DNA from: Albimonas sp036154955
GTDB lineage: Bacteria; Pseudomonadota; Alphaproteobacteria; Rhodobacterales; Rhodobacteraceae
NCBI GenBank assembly: GCA_036154955.1
Contig: JAYZWL010000060.1
Span: 117,666 to 181,665, forward strand
Direction of reading: 5' to 3'
Length of the DNA: 64,000 nt
Program-made: the position numbers and the translations under genes
Shown: positions 50,465-60,384 of the stretch, piece by piece
How the letters are laid out: the number at the start of each line of letters is the position of its first letter
How positions within the stretch are numbered: the first letter of the stretch is position 1
The notes under the pieces: model-generated
What the model was told of the DNA's origin: nothing
Database searches by the model: none
Seen by the model: only the letters and a program-made list of their open reading frames with translations

Positions 50465-51144
50465 GCGCGGCCGCCCGCGCCCCGCGCCTGATCTGCGATC
50501 TCGACGGCACGCTGGCCGACAGCGCGCCCAGCCTCTGCGCCGCGGGGAACCGGGTGCTGGCCAGCCTCGGCCGTCCGCCGGTGGACGTGGAGACCTACAA
50601 GACCTTCGTCGGCCGCGGCCAGCGGGTGCAGGTGGAGCGCCTGCTGACCCATACCGGCGGCGTGCCCGGCGGCGACGCGACCCCGTTCCTGGAGGCGTTC
50701 CGCGCCGGCTACGACCCGCTGGAGGCCTCGTCCGCCTATCCCGGCGCGGTGGCGGCGCTGGAGACGCTGGCGGCGGAGGGCTGGCGGCTCGCCGTCTGCA
50801 CCCAGAAGACCGAGGTCAAGGCGCGCCGCCTGCTGGCCGGGCTGGGCTTCGCGGTGGAGCATGTGGTGGGCGGCGACAGCGTGACGGGGCCTGACGGCGC
50901 CGAGGTTCTCAAGCCCGACCCGCGGGTGATCGGCGCGGCGCTCGCCCCGCTGGGCGAGGGCCCGGCGGTCTATGTCGGCGACAGCGAGACGGACGCGGAG
51001 ACCGCGGCGGCGGCCGGCCTGCCCTTCCTGCTGCATCTGGAGGGCTACCGGAAATCCCCGCCCGAGGCGCTGGCCCCGTTCGGGTCGTTCTCGGACTTTT
51101 CGGAGCTGCCGGGGCTGGCGCGCAGGGCCGCCGGGTTCGCCTGA
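50461..51144 (+). CDS. HAD-family phosphatase, phosphoglycolate phosphatase-like
   Basis: A 227-residue HAD hydrolase. Motif I is LICDLDGTLADSAPS (Asp nucleophile and acid), motif II is LAVCTQKTEVKARR (Thr), motif III is the Lys in VLKPDPRVI, motif IV is VYVGDSETDAETA. The cap of about 65 residues matches Gph-type phosphatases. Phosphoglycolate is the usual substrate in this group, but not certain. It is the last gene of the operon. Confidence 0.88.
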   Translation: MSAAARAPRLICDLDGTLADSAPSLCAAGNRVLASLGRPPVDVETYKTFVGRGQRVQVERLLTHTGGVPGGDATPFLEAFRAGYDPLEASSAYPGAVAALETLAAEGWRLAVCTQKTEVKARRLLAGLGFAVEHVVGGDSVTGPDGAEVLKPDPRVIGAALAPLGEGPAVYVGDSETDAETAAAAGLPFLLHLEGYRKSPPEALAPFGSFSDFSELPGLARRAAGFA

Positions 51145-51262
51145 CCGCTGGCGCAGGCCGCGCGACCGTCCCGTGCGCGAGCCGGCGCCGGGCGCCCGCG
51201 CGGCGGGGAGACCTGGGCGCCCGGGCGGACGGTCTTCCCGCCCGGACGCTTTTCGCGACCGA

Positions 51263-52315
51263 TCAGCGGCGGCCGATCAGGCCCACCGCCTCATAGGTCT
51301 CCCGCATCACCGGGGCGGCGATGGCGGCGGCGCGCTCGGCCCCGTCGGCCAGCACCGCGTCGATGGCCGGGATGTCGGCCAGAAGCTCCCGCATCCGGCC
51401 GGCGATCGGGGCCAGCGAGGCGACCGCGAGATCGGCCAGCGCCGGCTTGAACTCCGAGAACGGCTTGCCGGCCCATTCCGCGACCACCGCCGCCGGGGTC
51501 ATGTCGGACAGGGCGGCGTAGATGCCCACCAGGTTCTTCGCCTCCGGCCGCTCGGCCAGGCCCTCGACGGTCTCGGGCAGGGGCTCGGGATCGGTGCGGG
51601 CCTTGCGGATCTTCTGGGCGATGGCGTCGGCGTCGTCGGTCAGGTTGATGCGGCTCATGTCCGAGGCGTCGGACTTGGACATCTTCTTGGACCCGTCGCG
51701 CAGGGACATGACCCGGGTGGCCGCGCCCTCGATGATCGGCTCGACCTCCGGGAAATGGTTGGGGCGGCCGTAGTCGTTGTTGAACTTGATGGCGATGTCG
51801 CGGGTCAGTTCAAGGTGCTGCTTCTGGTCCTCGCCCACCGGAACATGGGTGGCGCGATAGGCCAGGATGTCGGCGGCCATCAGCACCGGATAGGCGTAGA
51901 GCCCGACGGAGGCGGCCTCCCGGTTCTTGCCGGCCTTCTCCTTGAACTGGGTCATCCGGTTCATCCAGCCGACGCGGGCCACGCAGTTGAACACCCAGGC
52001 GAGTTCCGCATGGGCCGAGACCCGGGACTGGTTGAACAGGATCGACTTCGCCGGGTCGAGCCCGCAGGCGATGAAGGCGGCGGCGAGCTCGCGCGTGGCG
52101 CGCATCAGCTCGGCCGGGTCGGGATTGATGGTCAGCGCGTGCAGGTCGACCATGCAGTAGAGCGTCTCGCAGTCCCACTCGTCCTGCATCTGGACGAACC
52201 GCTTCACGGCGCCCAGATAGTTGCCCAGATGCAGGTTGCCGGTGGGCTGCACGCCCGAGAACACCCGGCGGGGATGGGCGGCCTGCGCGGCGGCGCCTTC
52301 TTGCGCTTCGCTCAT
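51263..52315 (-). CDS. trpS: Tryptophanyl-tRNA synthetase
   Basis: A 350-residue class I synthetase. The HIGH-type TGNLHLGNYLGAVKRF, the acceptor block QKQHLELTRDIA and the KMSKS loop KKMSKSDASDMS are present. It charges tRNA-Trp. Length is a little above the bacterial norm (about 335). The gene stands alone; upstream is the rhomboid gene in the opposite direction. Confidence 0.97.
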   Translation of the reverse strand: MSEAQEGAAAQAAHPRRVFSGVQPTGNLHLGNYLGAVKRFVQMQDEWDCETLYCMVDLHALTINPDPAELMRATRELAAAFIACGLDPAKSILFNQSRVSAHAELAWVFNCVARVGWMNRMTQFKEKAGKNREAASVGLYAYPVLMAADILAYRATHVPVGEDQKQHLELTRDIAIKFNNDYGRPNHFPEVEPIIEGAATRVMSLRDGSKKMSKSDASDMSRINLTDDADAIAQKIRKARTDPEPLPETVEGLAERPEAKNLVGIYAALSDMTPAAVVAEWAGKPFSEFKPALADLAVASLAPIAGRMRELLADIPAIDAVLADGAERAAAIAAPVMRETYEAVGLIGRR

Positions 52316-52545
52316 TCTCCTGTTCCTCCTGTGGCGCGGGTTCGGGATGCGGTTTCCCCCGGGGCGACCCGGCGCCGACGGCGACGCGGCGATGCGAAAC
52401 GGCCGCGCGCGGGCGCGTTATGAGGCGCGCGGGGCGCGGGGGTCAAGGCGTCCGCGGCGCGCGGGCCGGTCCGCGCGTATCGGCCGTCGCGGACGTGACG
52501 ACAGACCAGGCGGCGGCCGCGCGGGCCGTCCATGCACGAGGCGCG

Positions 52546-53196
52546 ATGTTCCAGTTTCCCCCGCTCCCCCCGGTCACCTCCGCGCATCGCCAGGTGGCCT
52601 TCGCCTTCGCCTTCGCCTTCATCGCCATCGAGCTGGCCTGTCAGGCTTCGGATCTCGGCCTCGCCTGGCCGGGGCTGCGCTGGGATCTCTACCGGCAGTT
52701 CGCCTTCCTCGACCCGTGGTGGGAGCGGCTGATGGCCGGCGAGCGGGCGCCGGTGCAGGTGTGGTGGTCGCTGCTGAGCTATTCCTTCCTGCATGGCGGG
52801 CTGACCCATCTGGCGCTGAACTGCGCGGCGTTCCTGGGGCTGTCGCTGGTGGTGCTGCGCATCTTCGGGACCCGGCTTTACCTGCTGTTCTATCTGGTCA
52901 CCGCGGTCGGCGGGGCGGTGACCTATGGCTGGCTGGCGGATGCCGAGGGGCCGATGGTCGGCGTCTCGGGCGTGGTCTTCGGCTTTCTGGGCGTGCTGAA
53001 ATACGCGGAGTTCGCCTTCATCACCCGCCGGCGGGGCGAGGGGTCGATGCGCAAGTTCGCCTCGTCGCTCTTCGCGCTTCTGATGGTCAACGTGGTGATC
53101 TCGGTGGCGCTGTCGGGGATGCTGGCCTGGCAGACCCATCTGGGCGGCTTCGTCGCCGGTTGGGTCGCGGCCTGGGCGGTGGTGCCGAAGGCCTGA
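52546..53196 (+). CDS. Rhomboid-family intramembrane serine protease
   Basis: A 216-residue membrane protein with six helices. The first active-site region is YSFLHGGLTHLALNCAAF (Asn and the His of helix 2), the catalytic Ser is in MVGVSGVVFGFLG (GxSG) and the catalytic His in AWQTHLGGFVAGW. It cuts substrates within the membrane. The ATG at 52546 was chosen because the helices start soon after; the longer upstream frame is low in structure. Its stop codon lies inside a hairpin shared with murJ. Confidence 0.93.
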   Translation: MFQFPPLPPVTSAHRQVAFAFAFAFIAIELACQASDLGLAWPGLRWDLYRQFAFLDPWWERLMAGERAPVQVWWSLLSYSFLHGGLTHLALNCAAFLGLSLVVLRIFGTRLYLLFYLVTAVGGAVTYGWLADAEGPMVGVSGVVFGFLGVLKYAEFAFITRRRGEGSMRKFASSLFALLMVNVVISVALSGMLAWQTHLGGFVAGWVAAWAVVPKA

Positions 53197-53215
53197 GCCG
53201 GCCTCCGGCTCAGGC
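53191..53215. terminator. Hairpin over the stop codons of the convergent rhomboid and murJ genes
   Basis: An 11-bp perfect stem (GCCTGAGCCGG 53191-53201 with CCGGCTCAGGC 53205-53215) with a 3-base loop. Both stop codons fall inside the arms. It probably stops both transcripts, although no T run is present. Confidence 0.7.
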
Positions 53216-54946
53216 CTTGCCGTGGCGCATGGCGGCGCGCAGGTCGGCGGGGCGCAGGCCGCCGAGCCCGACCAGGGCGGCGGCGTAGACCGCCGCCGAA
53301 CCCAGCACCAACCCCGCCAGCGCCAGGTAGCGCCAGCCGTGGGAGGCCAGCGCAGGCGCGAGCAGCGACTCCAGCCCCCAGGCCGCCGCGCCCATCACCA
53401 GGCTGGCCGCGAGGATCCGCGGCGCCCGGTGCATGAGCCGCGCGTCGGGGCGGGCCGAGGCTCCGAACCGCCGCGCCCCGCGCCAGTGCAGCCACAGGTT
53501 CGCCCAGGCCGCCAGCGTGGTGGCGAGCGCGGCCGAGGCGAAGCCCAGAACCGGCGTCAGCCCCACCGCCGCCACAGCGTTGATCGCCATGCCCCACAGC
53601 GCGAAGCGGAACGGGTCGGCGGTGTTCTCCCGCGCGAAGAACACCGGCTGGGCGATCTTCTGCAGCACGAAGGCGGGCAGGCCGGCGCCGTAGATGGCGA
53701 CGGCGAGCGCGGTCGCCGCCACGTCCTCCGCCTCGAAGGCGCCGCGGCCGAACAGGACGGCGATCAGCGGCCCGGGGATCACGATCAGCGCCACGGTGGA
53801 GGGAAGGGTGAGCGCCAGCGCGAATTCGGCCGATCGGCTCAGCGCCTCGCGCGCGCCGCCCTCGTCCCCGGCGGCGAGCCGGCGGGAGAGTTCGGGCAGC
53901 AGCACCACGCCGATGGCGATGCCGATGACGCCGAGCGGAAGCTGATAGAGCCGGTCGGCGTAGTAGAGCCAGGCGACCGCGCCTTCGTAGAAGCTCGCCA
54001 CCTGCCGCCCCACCACCAGGTTGATCTGCATGACCCCCGCCGCCAGCGCCGCGGGGAAGAACACCACCGCCAGCCGCTTCATCTCCGGCGTCAGGCGGGG
54101 CGGGCGGGGGCGGATCGGCACGCCGGCCTTCACCGCGGCGCGCCAGACCAGCGCCATCTGCGCCACGCCGGCGACCAGCGCGCCCCAGGACAGGAGAAGC
54201 CCGGCCACGTAGCCCTCGGGCGCGTCATGGGGGGCGAGCCCGTCGAAGGCGCCGGTGGCGGAAAGGCCGATGGCTCCGATCAGGATCACGTTCAGCAGCA
54301 CCGGCGCGGCGGCGGCGGCGGCGAAGCGCCCCAGCGCGTTCAGCGCCCCCGACAGCAGCGCCGCCAGCGAGATGAACAGGATGTAGGGGAAGGCGATGCG
54401 GGCGTATTCGGTGGCCAGCGGCAGCCGTTCGTCCCCTGCGAAGCCCGAGGCCAGCGCCAGCACCAGCCAAGGCATGGCGAGCTGCGCCGCGAAGGTCAGC
54501 GCCGCCAGCACGCAGAGCAGCAGCGACATGGCCTGATCGGCGAAAAGCCGCGCCGCGTCCGGCCCGTCCTTCTCCAGCCGGCGGGAGAACATCGGCACGA
54601 AGGCGGTGTTGAACGCGCCTTCCGCGAAGAAGCGGCGGAACAGGTTGGGCAGGGTGAAGGCGGCCACGAAGGCCTCCGCCGCCGGGCCGGCGCCCAGGGC
54701 CGCGGCGACGAGGATGTCGCGCGCGAGCCCGCCGACCCGGCTGGCCATGGTCCAGCCGCCGACGGTGGCGAAGCTGCGCATCAGGCGCAGCGGGCGCGGG
54801 GTCATCTCCGCCGCCGGCTTCCCCTTCCGGCGGCCCGCGCCCTTCGGCGCGCCTTCCGGTCCGGCCGCCCCACCGGACGCGGCACCGGACGCGCCTTTCT
54901 CCGGGCCGGCGTGCTCCGCCGGCCCGTCCTGCTTCCCGCTGGTCAT
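53210..54946 (-). CDS. murJ: Lipid II flippase MurJ
   Basis: A 578-residue membrane protein with about fourteen helices. The N-terminal MRSFATVGGWTMASRVGGLARDILVAAALG and FRRFFAEGAFNTAFVPMF are the signature of MurJ/MviN, which moves lipid II across the membrane for peptidoglycan synthesis. A 47-residue hydrophilic N-terminal tail (TSGKQDGPAEHAGPEKGASG) precedes it; a start nearer MTPRPLRLMRS is possible. It follows glnD with a 4-base gap, a pairing common in alphaproteobacteria. Confidence 0.96.
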   Translation of the reverse strand: MTSGKQDGPAEHAGPEKGASGAASGGAAGPEGAPKGAGRRKGKPAAEMTPRPLRLMRSFATVGGWTMASRVGGLARDILVAAALGAGPAAEAFVAAFTLPNLFRRFFAEGAFNTAFVPMFSRRLEKDGPDAARLFADQAMSLLLCVLAALTFAAQLAMPWLVLALASGFAGDERLPLATEYARIAFPYILFISLAALLSGALNALGRFAAAAAAPVLLNVILIGAIGLSATGAFDGLAPHDAPEGYVAGLLLSWGALVAGVAQMALVWRAAVKAGVPIRPRPPRLTPEMKRLAVVFFPAALAAGVMQINLVVGRQVASFYEGAVAWLYYADRLYQLPLGVIGIAIGVVLLPELSRRLAAGDEGGAREALSRSAEFALALTLPSTVALIVIPGPLIAVLFGRGAFEAEDVAATALAVAIYGAGLPAFVLQKIAQPVFFARENTADPFRFALWGMAINAVAAVGLTPVLGFASAALATTLAAWANLWLHWRGARRFGASARPDARLMHRAPRILAASLVMGAAAWGLESLLAPALASHGWRYLALAGLVLGSAAVYAAALVGLGGLRPADLRAAMRHGKA

Positions 54947-54950
54947 CGGT

Positions 54951-57911
54951 TCAGTCCCCGTCCGCCTCCGGCGCCGCGGCCTCCACCGCCGCGCGCAGGC
55001 GGGTTTCGATCAGTTTCATCTTGTTCGCGGCGGTGATCTTCAGCCCGAACAGGTCCTTGACGTAGAAGACGTCCACCGCCTGCTCGCCATAGGTGGCGAT
55101 GATCGCGGAGGCGATGGTGACGTTGCACGAGGCCAGCGCCCGGGTGAGGTCGTAGAGCAGCCCGACGCGGTCGCGGGTGTCGACCTCCACCACCGTGTAG
55201 AGCTCGGACGAGGCGTTGTCGAACATGACCCTGGTGGGCAGGTTGAACTTGCTCTCGCGCTTCTTGACCTTGCGCTTGGGCTTGAGCGCCTCGCGCGCCA
55301 CCACCTCGCCCTTCAGCGCCCGGTCCACCGCCTTGCGCAGCCGGTCCAGCCGGGCGGATTCGTAGGCGTTCCCCTCCCCGTCCTGGATCCAGAACACCGA
55401 GCAGGCGTAGCCGTCCGAGGTGGTCACGGTGCGTGCGTCCACCACGTTCGCCCCCGCCAGCGCCAGCGCGCCGGAGAGGCGGGCGAACAGGCCCGGATGG
55501 TCGGACATCACGAAACAGGCCCGGGTCGCGTCGCGGCTTTCGTCGGGGGTGATGTCGGACACCACCTCCTCCGGCCCCGCGGTCCGGCCCATGCGGGCGA
55601 AGACGAGCTGCGTCTCCAGCGGAAGGCCGAGGAAGAAGGGTCGGTAGTGGCGGGCGACCTCGGCCTCGATCTCCTCCGCGCTCCAGCCGGCCAGGGCGGC
55701 GCGGAACTCGTCCTGCGCCTCGGCCAGCCGGGTGGAGCGGCTCTGGCTGTCGGACCCGCCGGTCAGCACCTCCCGCGTGCGGCGATGGAGCGAGCGGAGA
55801 AGCTGCGCCTTCCAGTTGTTCCACACGTCCGGGCCGACGGCCATGATATCGCAGGCGGTCAGCACCAGCAGCAGGTTGAGCCGCGAGGGCGTGCGCACCT
55901 CGTTGGCGAAGGCCCGCACCGTGGTCGGGTCGGAGATGTCGCGCTTCTGCGCCACGTCCGACATCAGCAGGTGATTGCGCACCAGCCAGCACACGGTGTC
56001 GGTCTGCGCCTCGTCCAGCCCCAGCCGGGGGCAGACCACGCGGGCGATCTCCTCGCCGACTTCGGAATGGTCGCGCTCCATCCCCTTGCCGATGTCGTGG
56101 AGGAACATCGCGACGTAGAGCGGCACCCGGTCCACCCCCTGGGCGAGGATGCCCGAGGCGACCGGCAGGTCCTCCTTCAGCCGTCCCCGCTCGATCCGGG
56201 CGAGGATGGACACCGCCATGATCGTGTGTTCGTCCACCGTGTAGTGATGATACATGTTGAACTGCATCATCGCGTGGATGCGCGCCCATTCCGGGATGAA
56301 CGCCCCCAGAACACCGGTTTCGTTCATCCGGCGGAGCGCGCGTTCCGGGTCGCCGCAATCGACCAGCAGATGCAGGAAGATGCGGTTGGCGACCGGGTTG
56401 GCGCGCAGTTCGTCGTCGAACAGGTCCAGATTCGCCGCGATCATCCGCATCGCCGAGGGGTGGACCAGCGCGCCGGTGCGCAGCGCCTCGTCGAAGATGC
56501 GCAGGATGTTGATCGGGTCGCGGGTCAGCGTCGCCTCGTCGGGGATGTCCAGCCGCCCGTCGCGCATCACGAAGGGGCCGACCTGTCCGCCGCGCCCGCC
56601 GGCCCCGGCGCCGAAGCCCAGGTTGCGGACCAGCGAGCCCAGGCTCGGCCGCTTCTTCACATGGCTCGCCTCCAGCGTGGCGAGGAAGATGCGGGTCAGC
56701 TCCCCCACCGCCTTGGCGTGCTGGAAATAGCGCTGCATGAAGCGTTCGACGCCGCGCTGTCCGCCGGCGTCCTCGAAGCCCAGCCGCCGGGCCACGTCCA
56801 CCTGCATGTCGAAGCTGAGCTGCTCGTTGGCGCGGCCCGAGAGGTAATGGAGGTGGCAGCGCACCGTCCACAGGAACTCCTCCGCCTCGGAGAACACCGC
56901 CACCTCGTCCTCGGCGAAGACGCCTTTCTCGGCGAGGTCGCGGGGGGAGGCGGCGTGGTAGAGATATTTGGCGATCCACCACAGCGTCTGCAGATCGCGC
57001 AGCCCGCCCTTGGATTCCTTGACGTTGGGCTCCAGCAGGTAGCGGGTGCCGCCCTGGCGCTGGTGGCGCTGGGCGCGTTCGTCCAGCTTGGCTTCGACGA
57101 ATTCCGGGCCGGTCTTCGAAAACAGGCCCGACCACAGCCGCGCCTCCAGGTCCGCCACCAGCCGCGGGTCGCCGGAGATGCAGCGATGCTCCAGCAACGC
57201 GGTGCGGATGGTGAAGTCGGAGCCGGCCAGACGCACGCAGTCGTCCACGGTCCGGGTGGAATGCCCGACCTTCAGCCGCAGGTCCCACAGCAGGTAAAGC
57301 ACCGACTCCACCAGGCTCTCCACCCAGGGCGTGCGCTTCCAGTGGGTCAGGAACAGCAGGTCCACGTCGGAATAGGGGGCCATCTCGAACCGGCCGTAGC
57401 CGCCGACGGCCAGCACCGCGACCCGCTCGCCCTCCGTGGGGTTGGCCATCGGGTGCAGCCAGCGCATCCCGACTTCCAGCGTCAGGCGCACCACCTCGTC
57501 GGTCAGCCAGGCGATGGAGCGGGCGACGGCGCCGCCGGCCCAGGGCCGGGCCTCGAACCCCTCGCGGATCGCGGCGTGACCCTTCTCCAGCGCCTCGCGC
57601 AGGACCACGGCGGCGGCGGTGCGCATCCCGTCGCGCCCGTCCCCCGCCGCGGCCTCGGCGGCGGCGGCGAGGCGGGCGAGCGTGGTTTCGGCGTCCAGGA
57701 TCTCCGGCGCGGGGCGGATCAGCGGCGTGTCGGGGGCGAGGCCGGAGGCCGGCGCGTCGGCCGCGCCGGGCGCCGGCTCCGCGCCCTCCGGCGCGCCGGC
57801 GCGGGCCTTGCGGCGGCGCTCGGGCGTCGAGGCGGCGGCGTCGGGAGACGGGCTTGCGGGATGCGCGGGGGGGCGGGCGGCGGGAGGAGCTCCGGCGCTG
57901 CGTTTCGCCAT
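54951..57911 (-). CDS. glnD: Bifunctional [protein-PII] uridylyltransferase/uridylyl-removing enzyme
   Basis: A 986-residue sensor enzyme of nitrogen status. The N-terminal nucleotidyltransferase domain has VGGYGRFEMAPYSDVDLLFL, followed by an HD domain with LFLHDIGKGMERDHSEVGEEIA, and two ACT domains at the C-terminus (around DRVGLLYDLTRAL and HPGLFARLSGALAL), which sense glutamine. It uridylylates PII proteins (GlnB/GlnK) when nitrogen is short and reverses this when it is plentiful. The first 95 residues are an Ala/Pro/Arg-rich tail. murJ follows after four bases. Confidence 0.97.
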   Translation of the reverse strand: MAKRSAGAPPAARPPAHPASPSPDAAASTPERRRKARAGAPEGAEPAPGAADAPASGLAPDTPLIRPAPEILDAETTLARLAAAAEAAAGDGRDGMRTAAAVVLREALEKGHAAIREGFEARPWAGGAVARSIAWLTDEVVRLTLEVGMRWLHPMANPTEGERVAVLAVGGYGRFEMAPYSDVDLLFLTHWKRTPWVESLVESVLYLLWDLRLKVGHSTRTVDDCVRLAGSDFTIRTALLEHRCISGDPRLVADLEARLWSGLFSKTGPEFVEAKLDERAQRHQRQGGTRYLLEPNVKESKGGLRDLQTLWWIAKYLYHAASPRDLAEKGVFAEDEVAVFSEAEEFLWTVRCHLHYLSGRANEQLSFDMQVDVARRLGFEDAGGQRGVERFMQRYFQHAKAVGELTRIFLATLEASHVKKRPSLGSLVRNLGFGAGAGGRGGQVGPFVMRDGRLDIPDEATLTRDPINILRIFDEALRTGALVHPSAMRMIAANLDLFDDELRANPVANRIFLHLLVDCGDPERALRRMNETGVLGAFIPEWARIHAMMQFNMYHHYTVDEHTIMAVSILARIERGRLKEDLPVASGILAQGVDRVPLYVAMFLHDIGKGMERDHSEVGEEIARVVCPRLGLDEAQTDTVCWLVRNHLLMSDVAQKRDISDPTTVRAFANEVRTPSRLNLLLVLTACDIMAVGPDVWNNWKAQLLRSLHRRTREVLTGGSDSQSRSTRLAEAQDEFRAALAGWSAEEIEAEVARHYRPFFLGLPLETQLVFARMGRTAGPEEVVSDITPDESRDATRACFVMSDHPGLFARLSGALALAGANVVDARTVTTSDGYACSVFWIQDGEGNAYESARLDRLRKAVDRALKGEVVAREALKPKRKVKKRESKFNLPTRVMFDNASSELYTVVEVDTRDRVGLLYDLTRALASCNVTIASAIIATYGEQAVDVFYVKDLFGLKITAANKMKLIETRLRAAVEAAAPEADGD

Positions 57912-57916
57912 GTCGC

Positions 57917-59221
57917 TCAGCTTCCCGACAGGGCGGCGAGCGCGGCGGCGGCGGCGGGCAGGGCCCCGCCCGGCGCCGTCTCCAGCACCGTCGGGCCGGA
58001 GCCCGAGGCCCTGAGCACCGCGAGCCCGCGGCTGTTCAGCCCGTCGGAGGTGAAGACCAGCGGGCCGGCGACGCCTTCGAAGCCGTCGGGCGCGGTGATG
58101 TCGTCGAGGCCGAACGGATGCTCGTCGCCCCGGGTCCGGGCGGCGCGGACCATGGCGGCGGCGGCGGAGACCGCGTCGTAGCCGAGCCAGGCGTATTTGC
58201 CCGGGGCCCGGCCGTAGGCGCCCTGGAACCGGGCGGCGAAGGCGGCCATCCGCTCCGGATCCGGCGCGGCGAAGCGGCCGCCGTCCAGCGAGGTTTCGCG
58301 CGACAGCGCCGGGTCCGCCCAGCCGCCGAGGCCAAGGAAATAGGTCTCGCCCACCCCGATCGAGTTGTAGCGCAGGAACGACGCGGCGGCGGCGAGCCCC
58401 TGCCCCTCGTCCGGCAGCAGCGCCGCCTGCGCGCCCGAGGCCCGGTGCGCCTCCGCATAGGCGCCGGCGCTGTTCTGGATGCCCTCGAAGCTGCGCGGAT
58501 AGGCCATGATCGGGTCGACCGTGATGCCGCGCCGGCCGGCGGCGTCGGTCACCGCCCGGCGGGCGACGCGGCCCAGCGCGTTGTCGGGGTGGTAGAGGCC
58601 GATATGCCGGATGCCCTGCGACTGGGCGTAGTCGAGGATGCGCTCCGCCTCCGAATCCGCCAGCAGGCCGGAGATCCAGACATTGGCGCCGCCCGCCGAC
58701 GGGGTGTTGGAGAAGGAGATCACGTTCAGCCCGCCCGCGGCCACCGCCTGGCCCACCGGCGCGGCGTAGGCGCCGAACAGCGGGCCGAGCACCAGCGCGT
58801 CGCCCGCGTTCATCGCCGACATGGCGGCCGCGACCGCCACGTCTTCCGCGCCGCGTGTGTCGCGCAGGTCGAGCGTGAGCAGCCCGGCCGCGTCGGTCTC
58901 GGCCAGCTTCGCCGCGTCGGAGAGGTCGCGCGCCACGGCCGCGGCGGCCGGGTCGGGAGCGGAGAGCGGCAGCAGAAGCGCCACCCGCGCGGTCTCCGTC
59001 ACGCCGACGCGCCCGCCTTCGCCCGGGCGGGGCTTCGCCGGTTCGGCCGGGGCCGCGGGCGTGGCGGCCGGGGCCTGCGCCACCGGGCCGGTGCGGGTGG
59101 TTCCGCCGCAGGCCGACAGGGTCGCCGCCGCGGCGAGCGCCGCGAGCGCGAGGCCGGTCCGTCGCAGGCGCCTCGCGCCCGGAAGGTCCCCGCCGTTGTG
59201 ATCGCCCGTCGTCGCGCCCAT
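57917..59221 (-). CDS. LpoA-like penicillin-binding protein activator lipoprotein
   Basis: A 434-residue lipoprotein. The signal has the lipobox TLSACGG at about residue 40 and an Ala/Pro-rich linker (PVAQAPAATPAAPAEPAKP). The main part is a type 1 periplasmic binding fold, with RVALLLPLSAPDPAAAAVAR, GPLFGAYAAPVGQAV, NVISFSNTPSAGGANVW and IRHIGLYHPDNALGR. This is the second domain of LpoA, which activates PBP1a in E. coli. The gene is divergent from rsmI with yraN beyond it, the same gene set as yraL-lpoA-yraN of E. coli, which supports the name. The start at 59221 has GGAG nearby. Confidence 0.88.
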   Translation of the reverse strand: MGATTGDHNGGDLPGARRLRRTGLALAALAAAATLSACGGTTRTGPVAQAPAATPAAPAEPAKPRPGEGGRVGVTETARVALLLPLSAPDPAAAAVARDLSDAAKLAETDAAGLLTLDLRDTRGAEDVAVAAAMSAMNAGDALVLGPLFGAYAAPVGQAVAAGGLNVISFSNTPSAGGANVWISGLLADSEAERILDYAQSQGIRHIGLYHPDNALGRVARRAVTDAAGRRGITVDPIMAYPRSFEGIQNSAGAYAEAHRASGAQAALLPDEGQGLAAAASFLRYNSIGVGETYFLGLGGWADPALSRETSLDGGRFAAPDPERMAAFAARFQGAYGRAPGKYAWLGYDAVSAAAAMVRAARTRGDEHPFGLDDITAPDGFEGVAGPLVFTSDGLNSRGLAVLRASGSGPTVLETAPGGALPAAAAALAALSGS

Positions 59222-59295
59222 GATGCCTGCTCCGTCCAAATCACCCCAGGGGGCGGCGCGGCCCAAGGCCGGCCCGCCCCGATCGTCGAGGGACT

Positions 59296-60342
59296 ATGAG
59301 CGCAAACAGCGGCGCAAGAAAGACGACCCGTCGGCCCGACGGACCTGATGAGGCTTCCGCGCCACGCCCGGAGACGGCGACCGATGAGCCGGACGCGCCC
59401 GGCGCGGATCCCGAAGCGGCGCGGCCCGACGACGCGGACGCCGCGGCGCCGATTCCCTACGGTCGCGAGGGGCGGGAGGGGCGGGAGGGTCCGCTCCCCG
59501 CCGGCCTGCACCTGGTGGCCACCCCGATCGGCAACGCCGGCGACATCACCCTGCGCGCGCTCGACGCGCTGGCCCGCGCCGACCTGCTGGCGGCGGAGGA
59601 CACCCGCTCGCTGCGCCGCCTGATGGGCATGCACGGGGTGCCGCTCGCCGGGCGGCGGATCGTCGCCTATCACGACCGGAACGGAGAGGCCGCGCGGCCC
59701 GAGATCCTCGCCCGCCTGCGCGAGGGGGCGAGCGTGGCGCTGGTCTCCGACGCCGGCACGCCGATGATCGCCGATCCGGGCTTCAAGCTGGTGCGGGCCG
59801 CGGCGGCGGAGGGGCTGGCGGTGACCGCGGCCCCGGGGGCGAGTTCGGTGCTGGCCGCGCTGTGCCTGTCCGGGCTGCCGACCGACCGGTTCCTGTTCGC
59901 GGGGTTCCTGCCGCCGAAATCCGCCGCGCGACGGGCGGCGCTGGCCGAGCTGGCGGGCCTGCGCGCGACGCTGGTGTTCCTCGAAAGCCCGCGGCGGACG
60001 GCCGCGGCGCTCGCGGACATGGCCGCGACGCTGGGCGAGGGGCGGGAGGCGGCGCTGTGCCGCGAACTGACCAAACGGTTCGAACAGGTGCGCCGCGCGC
60101 CCCTGCCCGAGCTCGCCGCCGCGCTGGCCGGCGAGGAGGCGCCGCGCGGCGAGGTGGTGCTGGTGATCGGGCCGCCGGCGGCCGGTCCCGCTTCGGACGC
60201 GGCGGCGCTGGACGAGGCGCTGCGCGAGGCCCTGGCGCGCCTCAGCCTGAAGGATGCGGTGCGGGAGGCGCAGGCCGCCACCGGCCTGCCGCGAAAGCAG
60301 GTCTACGCCCGGGCGCTGACCCTCTCCGAAACCCCTGGTTAA
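59296..60342 (+). CDS. rsmI: 16S rRNA (cytidine(1402)-2'-O)-methyltransferase
   Basis: A 348-residue SAM methyltransferase of the tetrapyrrole methylase fold. GLHLVATPIGNAGDITLRAL, AEDTRSLRRLM, LVSDAGTPMIADPG and AAPGASSVLAALCLSGLPTDRFLF are the conserved blocks. It methylates the 2'-OH of C1402 in 16S rRNA. The first 65 residues are an acidic, disordered tail with the GREGREGREG repeat; the enzyme core starts near residue 67. It is divergent from the LpoA-like gene and runs toward yraN (43-base gap). Confidence 0.95.
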   Translation: MSANSGARKTTRRPDGPDEASAPRPETATDEPDAPGADPEAARPDDADAAAPIPYGREGREGREGPLPAGLHLVATPIGNAGDITLRALDALARADLLAAEDTRSLRRLMGMHGVPLAGRRIVAYHDRNGEAARPEILARLREGASVALVSDAGTPMIADPGFKLVRAAAAEGLAVTAAPGASSVLAALCLSGLPTDRFLFAGFLPPKSAARRAALAELAGLRATLVFLESPRRTAAALADMAATLGEGREAALCRELTKRFEQVRRAPLPELAAALAGEEAPRGEVVLVIGPPAAGPASDAAALDEALREALARLSLKDAVREAQAATGLPRKQVYARALTLSETPG

Positions 60343-60384
60343 CCTTCACCCGCTATGCCTCGCGGCGTTCGCCGGAGATCCGCC

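Noticed and set aside
54606..58181. A long plus-strand open frame across murJ and glnD
   Set aside because: It is the antisense shadow of two firmly identified genes and has no motif of its own.
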